NCBI GenBank assembly: GCA_036346405.1
Contig: CM070563.1
Span: 32,498,816-32,562,815 of the forward strand
Source: Phyllostachys edulis
Lineage: Eukaryota > Streptophyta > Magnoliopsida > Poales > Poaceae
DNA length: 64,000 nucleotides
Reading direction: 5' to 3'
This document shows positions 46,955-56,860 of the stretch, in pieces; the first letter of the stretch is position 1; each line of letters starts with the position of its first letter. Under the pieces are notes generated by a model. The model was not told the origin of the DNA. It saw only the letters and a program-made list of their open reading frames with translations, and did not search any database. A program made the translations under genes and the position numbers.

Positions 46955-48430
46955 CGTTGGGTTCTGAAGGGATACGAGTAGGCTACACTAGCTGATAATT
47001 CAAAAATTCTATCACAAAAATCAGGAAGTCATGCAAGCAAAAGATCATAGATCATTACCACTAGACGTGCAGTGTAGAGGAATAAGAGTTAGAGCAGCCT
47101 GATCCAACGTCGAGCGCGTTGATGTAGTGGTCGTAGTCGATCGTCCATCGTCCTTGATGCTATTCATCTCTTCTAGCAACCAATCGTGTTCTTGTGAAGA
47201 TCGTGGATTGTCCTTGTTCAGTACAGCAGCAATCGCAGCAGCGCCTCTACGGTATTCACACATCCAAGGATAGAACACCGTACGCCGGTGTGCTAGCATC
47301 AACTCGCACGGTAAAACCCTCGAGAAGATGACGGCTAGGGTTTCGGAGATGCAACTCACATCATCTGTCCTAACAGCCTCATGCATCCCCATATAAAGAG
47401 CTCATGATGGATCCTATCCGAACTTGTTTGTTTCAATCCGTTAAGTGTGTGACTCTATAGGTTCATGCATAATCGGTTGTGACTCGAAAACTCTTTTCTG
47501 ACCACGAGTCGTTAGCGGTTCCTAGCAGGACAAAACGATCCCTAAATACACATAAATTATATCGGACGAATCTTAATACAATATGATCTACGACTAGGTC
47601 CTTATCACTTACGATCAGCCCGTATCTCTATACGACCAATTCATATTTAGTCATGATTAGTTCGTAACTCCCTACGACCAATTTTATGACCAATTAGTGA
47701 TTATGTTCGATCATTCTATGACCAGCTCGTATCTCCATACGACCAGTCTGTATCTGATCGAATTGAACGACCTGCTTGTGTATTCTCTCTTTGCCTCACG
47801 ATATATGGTTGAACTTCAGGTGAGATATTTTGTCATCCATGGACTGTTTGATACTTTCTCGATCAAGTGACGGATAACTTCATGTGGTCGACTCTTCGAC
47901 CACTAGTGGCATGGTCATGCACTTTCTTTATCCGACCACATCGAGGAGCCTAGAGATATCTCTCATGTTATGTTAGGAGTGACAAATCCCATATCCGACC
48001 AGTCACATCACTCCGCATGTTTCATAGCATACCCGAAAGTTACTTTTATAACTACCCAGTTACGGAGTAGCGTTTAGCAACCCCTAAGTGTACTATTATA
48101 TATGTAGGAAATCATGATGATCTCAGGTCTAAGGATTATACACCATCATTGCTTGAGACCAGCTGATGACATATAAAATCATAACAATCTCAATAGTGTC
48201 TCAAGGTGAGTCAATCCAACATCACGTTTTCTAACGTGTGTTCACATTATTGATTCGATATCCTATATCCATATATGGAACGAGGCACTTGCTTAGATAT
48301 ACTACAAGATGTAAGGCCAAGTAAGGATTGATGATGAGGCAGACGCAGCTATAATACAACCCCGACAGTACAATACGTAGTTATGACTACGATCCTGAGG
48401 TAACCCGTCAATCTCTCTGTTGTTTAATTG
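46955..48430 (-). mobile_element. LTR-like insertion inside the hAT remnant (ends approximate)
   Basis: It separates the hAT terminus from its transposase fragment. It starts near TTGGGTTCTGAAGGG. On the minus strand it carries a TATA-like 'CTTTATATGGGG' near 47393 and, downstream, an open frame (47392-47045) with no known domain, as in the transcribed part of an LTR. 47580-47770 has a degenerate repeat of 'GTATCTCTATACGACCA' type. I could not find a clean 5-bp duplication, and the superfamily is not determined. Confidence 0.35.
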
Positions 48431-48459
48431 TTTATAAGGATGTACAGTTAGGCTTTGGG

Positions 48460-48900
48460 GAGTCTACAGTTTTCCAAACTTATATTAGGACCGTGCATAA
48501 TCCTATATTTTCTACTATTTCTAGACAGACAACAACTAGGAATGTAGTAAAATATTATAATGAATACCGTAATAAATTAAAGGTATTATTTAGTACGTGC
48601 ATATTTTCGGTGACCCTAACCTTAGACATATGGAGTGGTCGGGCTAGAGAGGATTATCTTAGTGTAGTTGCTCATTATGTTAATGACAACAAGATAATGG
48701 AGAAAAAAATTATAGATTTCAAATTAATTGATGTGGCCTCGCCGAAAATTCATTTTCTAAATTTAAAAGATATTATTTTAATTCTTTTTAGAATAAAAAG
48801 TAATCTTTACTTTATTTCAAGAATAAAAGAAATACCTTTTATTATTTTTATTAATTTTAGCGGGATTTCGGGCGGACCGGAAATCAAGTCCCACCCATGA
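48460..48900 (+). pseudogene. hAT transposase fragment, RNase H-like region
   Basis: The plus frame reads …NYIRTVHNPIFSTISRQTTT, then NVVKYYNEYRNKLKVLFSTC and SVTLTLDIWSGRAREDYLSV, VAHYVNDNKIMEKKIIDFKL. This is the start of the hAT catalytic domain; the D in TLDIWS corresponds to the first catalytic aspartate. From about residue 100 the frame drifts into AT-rich non-homologous sequence. BED finger, DUF4413 and hATC parts are absent. It is the segment that the copy at 33328-34608 lacks. Confidence 0.75.
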
Positions 48901-49555
48901 ACAGCGCTAGCCTCGCTCTCGTCGGTTTTCCAAGACCAAACTGGGCCGGATGATTACTCCTGTTGTTGAACTGCACGAAATGGGTCCTCGGACCAAGGGC
49001 CGCTACTTCCCCGCCAATGTTGTGCTTCTAGAATTTATACGTCAGTTTTTATGTGCTACTTCCTCAATTAAAAAGGAAGTCGTGAAGTAACGACAAAATT
49101 GACTTAAGGATACGTTAAAAGTATAATGTTGGGTGAAGGACGATAATTCACCGTTGAACATCATAGAAATAGCTTCTATTTTAATTTTAATTTTTAGTGG
49201 AGTAACTCAATATCTAACCACTTTTACTCTCTCTTCACTTAGCAGAAGTGCCTGATAGCCTACTTGTGTCTCGCTCATTCTTAGAGCTGGATCCGCCCCT
49301 GACTCTAAGCGGACATATCTAAGAGCATCTACAACAATCTACGTCAGCTGTTATTAAGAAATTGTCATACCAGCATTTAGATGATATGATAGAGAGAAGG
49401 TAATGTTTTTTTAGATGTAGAAACTAGCAAATTGTTAATACAAAGACACAAGAAACAATCAAATACTCTATTGATGACTTACTTGTTATCTAAAAATGTG
49501 TTTTATAGGTTCTACTGTTTTAAAGCAAAATATACGCTAGATCATTTGTACAAAC
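48901..49555. other. Spacer with a CAGGGGCGGATCCAG-type hAT end
   Basis: Near 49289-49303 the plus strand reads CTGGATCCGCCCCTG, the inverse of a hAT-like terminus. The next 8 bases, ACTCTAAG, would be its duplication, but no left partner was found. 49330-49350 has 'AAGAGCATCTACAACAA', a phrase often seen at MITE ends. No gene is visible. Confidence 0.3.
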
Positions 49556-49559
49556 CAAC

Positions 49560-49565
49560 TTTATT
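49560..49565 (-). terminator. Poly(A) signal AATAAA of the nodulin-related gene
   Basis: The minus strand reads AATAAA about 90 bases past the stop codon, the expected distance for a plant 3' end. Confidence 0.5.
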
Positions 49566-49652
49566 ATTGATATGATAAATAAGCTTAGAAAACCACAAAT
49601 ATCATATCAGCAGGCACAAACTTAGCACGAAATACAAGCAGCTAGCAGAGCA

Positions 49653-50114
49653 CTACTTCATGAACCCCTTCGCCATCTTAAACAGCCCACCGGCGCCGCC
49701 GCTCTCCTCCCCGCCGCCCTGCTTCTCCATCAGCGACTCGGCCCCCTTCATGACGTCGCCGACACCGAATCCCTCCGACGACTTGCCTTCGTCCGCGGCC
49801 GGCGCGGGCGCCTCCTGCGGTACCGGCTTTGGCGCGTCGCCGGCGGGGGCGTCGGCCTTCTCCTTCTCGGCGGCCGGTCCGCCGGCGCTGAACCCCTTCA
49901 GGTACCCCTCTGCCTTCTCCATGTACTGCCCGACCGGCTTGTCCTCGAGCTTGCCGTACGTGGACGCGGAGTGGAGGATCCCCGCGGCGGCGCCGGCGAC
50001 CTCCTTCTTGTCGACGTTCTCCACGCTCTTCTGCTGGAACGCCGACACGGCGGCCCCAGCCACCACTTTGCCGCTGGACATGAAGTCCCCGGACGGCTTG
50101 TTGCCCTCCGCCAT
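49653..50114 (-). CDS. Nodulin-related protein 1-like (NRP1-like), stress-associated
   Basis: A single-exon frame of 153 residues that starts MAEGNKPSGDFMSSGKVVAG. It contains the family core: an Ala-rich amphipathic segment (AAVSAFQQKSVENVDKKEVA), then GAAAGILHSASTYGKLEDKP and GQYMEKAEGYLKGF. A Pro/Ala/Glu-rich linker follows (residues 80-115), then a second helical part, GVGDVMKGAESLMEKQ, ending GLFKMAKGFMK. No signal peptide or membrane segment is seen. Arabidopsis NRP1 (At2g03440) is linked to heat and ABA responses. The function here is by family only. Very high GC contrasts with AT-rich flanks. It has a TATA box (50202-50209) and a poly(A) signal (49560-49565), so it looks intact. The opposite-strand frame (49660-50127) is a shadow. 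Confidence 0.88.
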   Translation of the reverse strand: MAEGNKPSGDFMSSGKVVAGAAVSAFQQKSVENVDKKEVAGAAAGILHSASTYGKLEDKPVGQYMEKAEGYLKGFSAGGPAAEKEKADAPAGDAPKPVPQEAPAPAADEGKSSEGFGVGDVMKGAESLMEKQGGGEESGGAGGLFKMAKGFMK

Positions 50115-50201
50115 TGGAGCTTATTAGCTTCCTTCCAAGATCTTTTTAGGTTCAGAGTTGAAGCGAGTAGTTGCACACGGAGTGAAGAGGATATAGGCCT
50201 T

Positions 50202-50209
50202 CTTTATAG
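50202..50209 (-). promoter_or_regulatory. TATA box of the nodulin-related gene
   Basis: The minus strand reads CTATAAAG 88 bases before the ATG. A start near 50175 would give a 5' leader of about 60 bases. It agrees with the single-exon call. Confidence 0.65.
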
Positions 50210-50257
50210 CAGGAGGGAGATGTGGATCGGGACAGGTGGTTGCATTTGGCAGTGGAG

Positions 50258-50321
50258 AAAGAAAATATCTACACTTAAAACCATCTAATAAAGAAAATAT
50301 CTACACTTAAAACCATATAAT
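50258..50321. repeat. Two-copy 32-bp tandem repeat upstream of the nodulin-related gene
   Basis: AAAGAAAATATCTACACTTA followed by AAACCAT occurs at 50258 and again at 50290, nearly identical. The copies lie about 50-110 bases upstream of the TATA box. Each contains AATATCT, similar to the evening-element-like AAAATATCT motif. Whether it regulates anything is unknown. Confidence 0.75.
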
Positions 50322-50324
50322 ATC

Positions 50325-51109
50325 AGCACTAGTGAAAGGAGGGCAGTATATGTGGTTCTTGTTTAGTGCAAATTTCATTGTTAGATCTTTAATAATTTTT
50401 TTTTTCTGAAAGAAAGGGCATGCAACAGATATGAGAATCGGTTAAAGATTTGTCGGCCATTACTGCAGCTGAATTTAAACAACAAGCATGTGGCATCTTG
50501 TCAGCCAACGATGGTTACCTGGTGAGCAGGGAAGATGGACTGTCGGCAGAGACTAATGGTCCAACTGATGGACACGTACTACATGTCTTCTGTAATTATT
50601 TTACGATTTTTGAGTTTTACTTCACATTACGCTTTTGTGTAATGGTGCTAAATTCAAATGGTTCGTGTTTTCAATGATCTTTGCTTAGGTTACTTTTTTG
50701 GGGAAGTAGGAGAAGAGAATACAATTACATCTTCACCGTTGGTTTGTGAAGATATTACGTCACCAGCAAACGCAGAATTCTCAATCGCACTGTCCAAATC
50801 CTGTGGGCGGAGATTGGATGAGTGGTGTGCACCATCGGATGGCTGTACTATGACTTGAGTTTTCTCTGTAACCGGTGGTGGCATACGAGAGAAGCCGAAC
50901 TAGGTAGTAAAATAGTATTCTATGAGAAGGGTTAAATAATAGAAATATAGGTAAAATTTTATGGATCAAAAATAAATATAGTGACAAAATTTAGATTATA
51001 AAGAGCCGTGCCCCTGCCGGTGCCCTCCCTCCGCCTCTGTTTGTAATGATAATGATGGCATGCGTGAGGCGACGATCCTACCAAGGCTACCGTAAGCCTA
51101 TAGCCCATA
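50325..51109. other. Intergenic DNA, no gene seen
   Basis: Short open frames on both strands (50450-50677, 50658-50858) show no recognisable protein. 50930-51000 is AT-rich. Confidence 0.45.
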
Positions 51110-51119
51110 ATGACATTCC
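51110..51119. repeat. Target-site duplication ATGACATTCC, left copy
   Basis: An exact 10-base match to 55314-55323 on the other side of the MULE. Mutator-like elements usually make 8-11-bp duplications. Confidence 0.88.
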
Positions 51120-51179
51120 GAATTTTTTTTAAATAATATTTTTTTAAAACAAAATTACAAAAATATATAATCGCCCTAA

Positions 51180-51375
51180 AAAATTACAGAAATGAGTTCG
51201 CATCGCCAAATGAAATGGCGGCGAACTATCGCCATTCAATGGCGATAGGGACCTCGATCGCTCACATGTCGCCGGTCCATTCACTATCGCCATTGAAATG
51301 GCGGCGAGAACGATGTTCTGTCGCCATTTCAACAGGCGACGAGAACCTATCGTCGATTGAAATGGCGACATTATG
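51180..51375. repeat. MULE left subterminal palindromic repeats
   Basis: Several copies of the palindrome-like unit 'CGCCATTTCAATGGCGATAG' alternate in orientation (51205, 51232, 51284, 51325, 51352). The mirror block is at 55125-55235. A diverged version (GCCATTCCAATTGGCAACAG) appears at 11640-11730 in the other MULE. Confidence 0.85.
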
Positions 51376-51544
51376 CCATGTATAAAATCTTAGTAAAATC
51401 CTTCCAAACCTCATTTTAATTCAAAAAAAAAAGAGAATCGAGAAGGAGAGAAGAAAGAAAGGTAGCGGCGGCTGCTAGATTAAATCGCGGAGGAGATAGA
51501 TTCAGAAGCGATGGATCTAGTAGACCGGTCATCTTGCGGTACAT

Positions 51545-52060
51545 TTTTCGATGATAATTAAGTAGATTAGCGAGTAGAATAAAGTAGAATGTGGACATAG
51601 AATCAAGTAGAATAGTGACATAGAATTAAGTAGAATAGATAATTGTAGCGAAATTATGTATAGAATTGTAGTGAAAGAGCGACTAGAATCAAGTAGAATA
51701 GGGACTAGAATGAAATGGAATATCGACATAGAATCAAGTAGAATAGCGACTAGAATGAAGTAGAATTGCGACATAGAATCAAGTAGAATAGAAATTATGT
51801 ATTACATTATATTTTTTGAAATTTGTACATGATGTCAAATTATGTAGAATAGCAACATAGAATTAAGTATAATATCTAGTAGAATTAAGTACAATAACGA
51901 ATAGAATCAAGTAGAATAACGACTAGAATGAAGTAGACTAGCGACATAGAATCAAGTAGAATAACGACTAGAATGAAGTACAGTACCGACTAGAATCAAG
52001 TAGAATTGCGACTAGAATGAAGTAGAATTGCGACATAGAATCAAGTAAAATAGCGATGTA
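51545..52060. repeat. Minisatellite inside the MULE
   Basis: About 25 imperfect units of 'TAGCGACTAGAATGAAGTAG' and 'ACATAGAATCAAGTAGAAT' alternate in a roughly 20/40-bp pattern. It lies between the left terminal repeat and the coding region. Confidence 0.85.
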
Positions 52061-52153
52061 GTGTAGTTCATCGTATATTATTTGAGATGTGTATAGTGTA
52101 GTTCATCGTACATGTTTCGCACTTTTTACAAAGTATGCACTTAATTTGTAGAT

Positions 52154-54837
52154 ATGGCGGACGGAAGCCAGTATGAGTTGCTTGACCCGGTGATTGATGC
52201 ACATCATCGTAGCCGTCTCGATCTGTGCTCCCCAGTGAGGCGAGGCGTCGATTGAGCTTGGCGCGCGTTGGTTCTTGCGCGCTATAAGGGCATGGAGGTC
52301 GCCGCAGATGGATTTCGAGGTGCGTATAGTTTTAATACACTCAATCGCGGTATGACTACTTTGCGTGCATTCACGTTTATTCTTAATCGTTTTGACGCGA
52401 GTTGAGAGCGGCGAGCCTCCTTCCACTAGCGAGGATGGTGGAGGCGACTTTTGAGATGATCGGGACCGTGGTGGTGGTCGTACATCTAAGCGTTTTCGTC
52501 GACCGGGCGCCTGGCGGCGGCGTTGGTTGACCGCGGAGGCGAGACGCTACGTTCCACCTTCCGTGCGAGAGATGACGCCGACATGAGGGGCGTGAGCTTC
52601 TGCTTTCGGGTTGCCATCGCAAGCCGCCTACTGGCGGCGTCTGACGTCTCGGACACGTGGCGGCCGACCTCCTAGCGAGGTTCCATGATGTCTTGCCGGT
52701 GACGACAACTACACCGAAGTTCAAGACCGCCGCGAGCCGACATTGAAGTGGATCTACCGGTTCTCGTAAGTATTTGTAATTATTGTCATCTCGCTTAAAT
52801 TAGTATGTGAACCTTCTCTGAATTCTACATTTCTTCTTGCGGCCGGCGTATGGCGCCTAAGCGTAGGGGCGTGGTTGTTAGGAGGCACTTTGAGGCCTAC
52901 CGCTATGGTTGTTCGGGTGGGTCATGTTTCTAGGGTCCCACGGAGACAGCGTCGACAAGCACTACGTCCGATGCGTACGAGGTGGCCAACATGGAGATTG
53001 ATGACATCCCTCCTCGCTGGGTCGGCCGTACTGCGTGACGTCTGCGCGCCTTTGTGCGGCAGCGTGCCACCGTACCAGACAACTCCATCCTCTCCGGATG
53101 TCCACTACTTCTGCGGCTATGGTCCTTGGCGTTTCGGATCGGACGACCACAATGGTTGGACAACGACATATCGATCACCTTATACGTTGCGGCCGACGAG
53201 GTGGACCGCCCCACCATGGGCACGATTTGGTGCCGCCGACGGAGTTAGTTTATGATCATTTTTATGTATTGTAATCACAATTTGGTGTGTTAAGTTTGCG
53301 GTGTTCTATTGCACGAGTCACCTTCACGCCGATCACTTCGCAGGGTCTTACGGAGTACATCGCGATGTTCGATCGGTGACCGATGACCGCGTCATCTGGA
53401 CACCGTACACTACGGAGAGGCTTATCCAATGGCGCCGACGGATTGTCGCTCCTGTGCCGCGAGACTACGATCTTGGTACACGCGAGCCCTTGGTACATGA
53501 TGTCTTCGTGGAGAGTACGGTGCGCGGGTCATCGCTAGTTCGGTCTCTGACGAGATCCCACCCTTGGGGGATCTGGTCTTGGCGCGCGTCCATGCGTAAG
53601 TTCACATGTTTACTTCTTTCACACAATGTAATTATGTCTTTGAATAAATAATTGTGTTGGTGTCCACAGTACACTAGGAAGAGTCGTGCTCGATGTCTGG
53701 TTGGATAGGATGCGGCCGTGGGTCGAGGTTTGGAGTCCGCGCGCTCGGCGATATCATCCGGTGTGGGGAGGATCCCTATGACATCGAGGCGTCGCGGATT
53801 ACATGGATTGGTACTCTAGTCGGACGAGGCTTATTGCGTCCGGGTCGTGGTCAACCCACCACGACATGAGGCTGCGACGTCCGACCGTGCCCGACCCAGC
53901 GGGACTCGCTTTCCACCTCTCGATGCGTATTGAACGTCCTTAATTCATATTTATCTTGCGGTTATGTTTCCAACTTGTGCGACGGATCTACACCAAGAGA
54001 TTCTCGAGTAGCAACCACCGTGCACCGAGGACCTGAGGAGACGAGAGGGCTTGTGCGGCGGATCATCGGCGCGGCGAGGCGAGGCATCAGTTGCGACTTA
54101 TCGCCGCCGAGGGACGTGGTGGACCGACCGGTCGCGAGGACGAGGGTCACCTCGGGGCGAGGTCACGTCGGGGCGAGGGTCCACGGGCTCTGCCGGGCGT
54201 GGCGGCGTGTCATCGTGGCACCATGGTGGGAGCAAGATCGAGGGCGAGGCTCATCGGGCACGCCGTGCCACGGTATGACCACCTTGCTTGCTTGCGGAGC
54301 GTAATGCTTGTTTCTTTTGAACCCGATAGTTACTAACGGCAATATTCTCTATCGGTCCCGAGCTCCACTATCCGTGGGCGAAGTCTGTGAGTCGTCGGCG
54401 CATATCTCCGGGACGGCGGTATGACCACCTTGGGATGATTATGTTTCTTTTGGGTTTTCGGCATGATTACGTTTGTAACATAATACTTCACAGGAACGTC
54501 TTGGGAGGACGGTTCATTTCCGGACAACGAGGCAAACCTATCGATACCCATCGATTGCTTCTTTGATGACCTGCGTGACGCCCCGTTCAACTTGGAGGCT
54601 TCTCAACTGCAAAGTGCTCCGCCACCGACACAACCGACACAGGAGGAGGAGGCCCCCCCTCGCGACACCACCTCGGACTACTCGTCTCGGTCGGCCGGTC
54701 ATCCCTTTGAACCTCTCACATACTCGGACCGTCATGGCGAGAGGCGAAGCGACACGGGGAGTGTGCCCCAAGAGGGGCCGCCAGTAAATATTTGGTCCTT
54801 CAAATATCAGTCATACCATGTAAATATTAATATATGA
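52154..54837 (+). pseudogene. Plant mobile domain (PMD, MAIN/MAIL-like) gene, decayed
   Basis: The ATG at 52154 opens MADGSQYELLDPVIDAHHRS. Then come frame-shifted but clear PMD landmarks. 52530-52640 matches the 'VDRWRPETHTFHLPCGEMTPTL'-type segment, with several one-base losses. 52870-53030 gives the 'AYLLWLFG' zone and YAYEVANMEIDDIP. 53080-53220 gives 'LQLWS' with RPTMVDNDI. 53370-53460 has the DRVIWTPYT segment. 53790-53935 has ADYMDWYSSRTRLIASGSW. The C-terminal acidic/Ser-rich tail (54592-54837) is still open: EASQLQSAPPPTQPTQEEEA. PMDs are transposon-derived; the Arabidopsis relatives MAIN and MAIL1 act in gene silencing and genome stability. Here the gene is broken by many indels. 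Confidence 0.7.
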
Positions 54838-55323
54838 ACAACTCTTATTATGTTAGTCTCATGTTTCGAAATCTCTTTTTAGTTTCATGTTTCGCATTCC
54901 ATTCTTCCGTGTTATTCGCATCATCGTAATATCACTTAGCTTCGTACTTACTAATAATTAATATCTCAAATGTCCTCGTAAAATTCTACAGAAATTCACT
55001 GCACTAGAACAACATACGATCATTATAAATTGTTATTGCGAGATTAATAGATTTTGTACCGTTAAAATTTTATAAAAATCATAAGTATGTAAAGTGGACT
55101 TGCAAATTAGGGTTGGAGAGGAACCTGTCGCCATTTCAACTGGCGATAGGTAGTTGGACCGGCGACAGGAACGGTCAGGGTTCCTATCGCCAGTTGAAAT
55201 GGCGATAGGTTTACGCGCCATTTCAATGGCGATAGGAACTCATTCTATAATTTTTGGGCGATTATATATTTTTGTAATTTTGTTTAAAAAAATATTATTT
55301 AAAAAAAAATTTCATGACATTCC

Positions 55324-56860
55324 CATATCAAAGATGAGGGAAGGGGCTAAAACATTATTAATCCACTCCCGGAACCAAATAAGAGGCTTCGCCCTCATGT
55401 TTGAGCCCCCCGAAACCCTGTGGCTAACGTAAAAAAAGTAGAAAAAGCATAAAAAAAGAGCAAAGAAAAGGGGGCGTGAGGCTTTCCCAGGGGATGCTTT
55501 TGTTGTAAAATTAGTGGTTTTAGCAAATATTTAGAAATAATTTTAGTATTAATTATGATAATTAAAGTATATTTCTAGCAGCATATAAAAGACATATTAT
55601 CGCGTAATCTTCTCATGTCAATTAAACATGATAAAATGCTCAAAAGATAGAACTTAAGAACAAACAAAATCAACATAATGCTCAGATTTAGTTGATTGTT
55701 TATTGCTCTCAGATGTCGGGTTGCTCAAGATGTAATATTGGCATTCACGACACTGGGATAAAAAATTCAGTCACCGATTAAATATGATAATCACTCTGAA
55801 ATAAATTAGGCCTTAAGCTCAAATAAAATATTGCTAGTCTAATTAGTCACTTAATGCAAATCATCAATTCTGAATTCACTGGACAACAATTGACTCTACT
55901 ACTCAAGATACCAATTGACAAGAATGTATAATAGTAACCGGAAAGAATCATGGTGAACAGAGACTGAACATTGATCACTGTGAACAGAGACTGAACATTG
56001 ATCACAGTGAACAGAGATTGAAATGAGATATATCACAATGAACAAACAAGCATGTATTGCATGACGCAATAGAAAAGCAGCAAGTAATCTACAAAATCAA
56101 GACCAATTTATATTCAATTGCCGTATTCAATCTCAATTTGACATCAATTCATCATCGAGCATAAACTGAGCCACAGCATCACTAAGCCAAGCCTCCCAGT
56201 GCTAGTTTAATCCAAAACAACACAATCTGAATCTTCTACTAGCACGGCTCACTTATGCAAAGTAATGCAAAAAACAGAATTGCAAACTCACGATGCGGAT
56301 GGCATTCAAAGCCACCGAGTAGAAGCCGGACAAGACACGCCAAAAGCACTGGCTCAGAAAACCAATCGCCCCGTTGTGCTGCGAAGAACAGATGAGGTCG
56401 TCGGAGATACAATGCCAATTCACAAATCGGGACACATCAATTCATGAAGTCGAGATACAGGAGAGTGCCGCACAAGAACCAATCACCGATGCAACCACCA
56501 AACGCACCCAAAGAGCGAAATTACCAAAACTGAAGCCTTCTTCTCTCCCAGATCAAACCAGAACCGGCCGGGGTCCAATCCTCAAATGTGCAACAACAAA
56601 CTCCTCACGGCAACCTCAATAGAGAGATGACGCAAGAAACGAACAGGAGGAGGCGGAGCCGACAACGCCAAGACCAACCACAGCAGCGTAGCAGTTCTCA
56701 TGGCAGGATTCTTTGTTCATTTTTCATGAGACATGCTCCATATGTTGCCTGCAAAAGCAAGAATACGAATAATGTAACTCTCCTGTACTACAGCTTTACA
56801 CTAAACAAGCAAAATCAACGTTCAATGACGTATACATCGGGACCATATCTGTCAAAACAG
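55324..56860. other. AT-rich intergenic DNA, then a leader-like stretch
   Basis: 55970-56025 repeats 'GTGAACAGAGACTGAACATTGATCAC' about two and a half times. 56200-56700 is richer in GC. Read on the minus strand it resembles a 5' leader with a donor near 56300, but no coding exon follows. Frames 56265-56622 on the plus strand have no recognisable domain. Confidence 0.35.

Larger units (their letters stand above)
51120..55313 (+). mobile_element. Complete non-autonomous MULE carrying a plant-mobile-domain gene
   Basis: A 4194-bp element with long terminal inverted repeats. Left: GAATTTTTTTTAAATAATAT; right, read inversely: GAAATTTTTTTTTAAATAAT. Both continue with 'AATTACAAAAATATATAATC' and GCCC. 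The inverted similarity runs on through blocks of the CGCCATTTCAATGGCGATAG motif to about 51400 on the left and 55115 on the right. A perfect 10-bp duplication flanks it. Inside are a minisatellite (51545-52060) and a decayed PMD gene (52154-54837). No MULE transposase domain was recognised in any frame. Confidence 0.9.

Noticed and set aside
46166..46967. Frames of 253 aa (minus) and 213 aa (plus)
   Set aside because: The stretch is a purine-rich low-complexity block in a hAT subterminal region; both strands are open, and the peptides are simple Arg/Gly or Pro/Ser runs.
49660..50127. 155-aa plus-strand frame over the NRP1-like gene
   Set aside because: Antisense shadow of a GC-rich single-exon gene; no domain, and TATA and poly(A) signals fit the minus strand.
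51545..52060. CRISPR-like array
   Set aside because: There are no conserved repeat and variable spacer pairs: whole units are similar, as in a minisatellite, and the genome is a plant nucleus.
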